NCBI GenBank assembly: GCA_947259435.1
Contig: CAMYMP010000215.1
Location: 1-7,134 of the forward strand
From: an uncultured Woeseiaceae bacterium
GTDB taxonomy: Bacteria; Pseudomonadota; Gammaproteobacteria; Woeseiales; Woeseiaceae
Direction of reading: 5' to 3'
DNA length: 7,134 nucleotides
Position 1 is the stretch's first letter. The number at the start of each line of letters is the position of its first letter. The position numbers and the translations under genes are program-made. The notes beneath the pieces were generated by a model that was given only the letters and a program-made list of their open reading frames with translations, did no database searches and had not been told where the DNA came from. Shown in pieces: positions 5,901 to 7,134 of this stretch.

Positions 5901-6206
5901 ATGGCCAAAAAATCGATGATTATGCGCGAACTCAAACGCACCAAGCTCGTCGCAAGGCAGGCGAAAAAGCGTGCTGCCCTGAAGGCGATCGTTCGAAGTA
6001 TCCATAGTTCGGATGAAGAGCGGCAGCAGGCGCAGGCGAAACTGAACGCGCTGCCGCGCGATGGAAGTCCGACGCGGCAGCGTAGTCGCTGCGCGATTAC
6101 GGGACGGCCGCACGGCGTCTATCGGAAGTTCGGCCTCGGCCGCAACAAGCTCAGGGAAGCCGCGATGAACGGTGAGATTCCAGGGCTGACGAAGGCCAGT
6201 TGGTAG
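5901..6206 (+). CDS. rpsN: 30S ribosomal protein S14 (zinc-independent type)
   Basis: S14 is a late-assembly protein in the 30S head near the A site. From the ATG at 5901 the product has 101 residues, the same as E. coli S14: [13 protein letters not shown] at the start, [40 protein letters not shown] and the ending [11 protein letters not shown]. It has a single cysteine (Cys64), so it lacks the CXXC zinc pairs of the short 61-residue type. A longer frame opens upstream at 5826 inside L5, but the family N-terminus begins precisely at 5901. It follows L5 by 19 nt. Confidence 0.97.
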   Translation: MAKKSMIMRELKRTKLVARQAKKRAALKAIVRSIHSSDEERQQAQAKLNALPRDGSPTRQRSRCAITGRPHGVYRKFGLGRNKLREAAMNGEIPGLTKASW

Positions 6207-6219
6207 GCGGAGACAGAAC

Positions 6220-6615
6220 ATGAGTATGACCGATCCGATCGCAGACATGCTGACACGCATCCGCAATGGCCAGAAAGCTCGCATGGTGAGCGTTTCGATG
6301 CCGGCATCGAAGGCAAAGGAAGCCGTTGCGAAAGTGCTGAAACAAGAGGGCTATATCACGGACTACTCGACCGACGGTGAGGGCGCCTCGAAGTCGCTGG
6401 ACGTCGAGCTCAAGTACTTCGAAGGTGTCCCCGTAATCGAACGCATACAGCGCGCAAGTCGCCCGGGCCTGCGCATCTATCGCGGCAAGGAGAGCTTGCC
6501 CAGGGTCCTTGGTGGTCTGGGCGTCGCGATTGTTTCGACATCGGCAGGCGTGATGTCCGATCGCCAGGCAAGAGAAAAAGGTATTGGAGGCGAGGTTCTC
6601 TGCATCGTTAGTTGA
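6220..6615 (+). CDS. rpsH: 30S ribosomal protein S8
   Basis: S8 is a primary binder of 16S rRNA helix 21 in the central domain; in E. coli it is also the translational repressor of the spc operon. The 131 residues align with E. coli S8 (130): [58 protein letters not shown] and [11 protein letters not shown]. The rRNA-binding STS segment is at residues 106-108, followed by [23 protein letters not shown] at 6209-6212 is 7 nt before the ATG. The gene is complete, so the repressor for any control of L5 upstream is present. Confidence 0.97.
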   Translation: MSMTDPIADMLTRIRNGQKARMVSVSMPASKAKEAVAKVLKQEGYITDYSTDGEGASKSLDVELKYFEGVPVIERIQRASRPGLRIYRGKESLPRVLGGLGVAIVSTSAGVMSDRQAREKGIGGEVLCIVS

Positions 6616-6646
6616 TGCTGCAGGCCGAGCCGTGTGAGACAAGACT

Positions 6647-7134
6647 ATGTCCAGAATTGCAAAAGAACCCGTTCAACTGCCCCAAGGCACTGAGTTCCGG
6701 CAGGAAGGCAATGTTGTCACGATCAAGGGCAGCAAGGGCTCTTTGTTGATTGAGCTGAACTCCGAAGTGGAGCTTTCCGAGGATGCAGGCGTGCTCCAGG
6801 TTGCGCCGCGCTCGGGATCGCGTTTCTCCACCGCGATTGCGGGCACGACCCGTGCGCTGCTCGCCAACATGGTGCAGGGCGTGAACAGCGGCTTCGAACG
6901 CAAGCTGGAGCTTGTAGGCGTTGGTTATCGCGCGCAGGCACAGGGAAACAAGCTCAACCTGACACTCGGTTTTTCGCACCCTGTCGTTTACGACGTGCCT
7001 GACGGTGTTTCAGTTGAGACGCCGAGTCAGACCGAGGTCGTCGTTAAAGGTACAGACAAGCAGAAGGTCGGCCAGGTTGCAGCCGAGATTCGTCGCTTCC
7101 GCCCGCCCGAGCCTTACAAGGGCAAGGGTGTTCG
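6647..7134 (+). CDS. rplF: 50S ribosomal protein L6, 3' end beyond the window
   Basis: L6 binds 23S rRNA near the stalk base and the sarcin-ricin loop. The frame from ATG 6647 runs 162 codons and is still open at the right edge. The E. coli protein has 177 residues. Matches include MSRIAKEPVQLPQG, the VVTIKGSKGSL strand, AGTTRALLANMVQGV, LELVGVGYRAQAQGNKLNLT, LGFSHPV, TEVVVKGTDKQKVGQVAAEI and RPPEPYKGKGV just before the edge. About 15 residues and the stop lie outside. The 31-nt spacer after S8 has only a weak ribosome binding site (GAG near 6636), so coupling to S8 may matter. Confidence 0.96.
   Translation, partial: MSRIAKEPVQLPQGTEFRQEGNVVTIKGSKGSLLIELNSEVELSEDAGVLQVAPRSGSRFSTAIAGTTRALLANMVQGVNSGFERKLELVGVGYRAQAQGNKLNLTLGFSHPVVYDVPDGVSVETPSQTEVVVKGTDKQKVGQVAAEIRRFRPPEPYKGKGV

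Overview
This window is a stretch of the conserved bacterial ribosomal-protein supercluster (the S10 and spc operons joined), all on the + strand. The genes run L3, L4, L23, L2, S19, L22, S3, L16, L29, S17, L14, L24, L5, S14, S8 and L6, with L6 cut by the right edge. Gene order, the 101-residue S14 that lacks zinc-binding cysteines, and residue-by-residue similarity to the E. coli proteins point to a gammaproteobacterium of moderately high GC. The family or genus cannot be fixed from these genes. No mobile element, CRISPR array, tRNA, rRNA or accessory gene is visible, and no new biological system.

Layout. Bases 1-84 hold no recognisable gene (S10 would be expected just upstream) but contain a hairpin directly before the L3 ribosome binding site. 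Bases 85-2237 hold L3, L4, L23 and L2. Bases 2257-4541 hold S19, L22, S3, L16, L29 and S17. Bases 4559-7134 hold L14, L24, L5, S14, S8 and L6. Many genes are translationally coupled: ATGA overlaps at L3/L4, L4/L23 and L29/S17, and a TGATG overlap at L16/L29. The S17-L14 gap is only 17 nt, so the separate spc promoter seen in E. coli has no room there, and the two operons are probably transcribed together.

The main surprise is damage to otherwise textbook genes. L4 has lost about 56 central codons and changes frame at about 790-795. The end of L23 is joined directly to about codon 15 of L2 at about 1452-1456, removing the L23 stop, the L2 ribosome binding site and the L2 start. L24 appears to lack about 12 internal codons, in frame, near 5136. 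Losing the L2 start should be lethal for a single-copy gene, so the simplest reading is assembly or sequence error. Genuine deletion with intact copies elsewhere is the alternative.

The other points worth a look are RNA structures in spacers. A 107-nt L24-L5 spacer carries two good hairpins at the place where S8 represses the spc operon in E. coli. A hairpin in the L22-S3 spacer covers the best Shine-Dalgarno match for S3.
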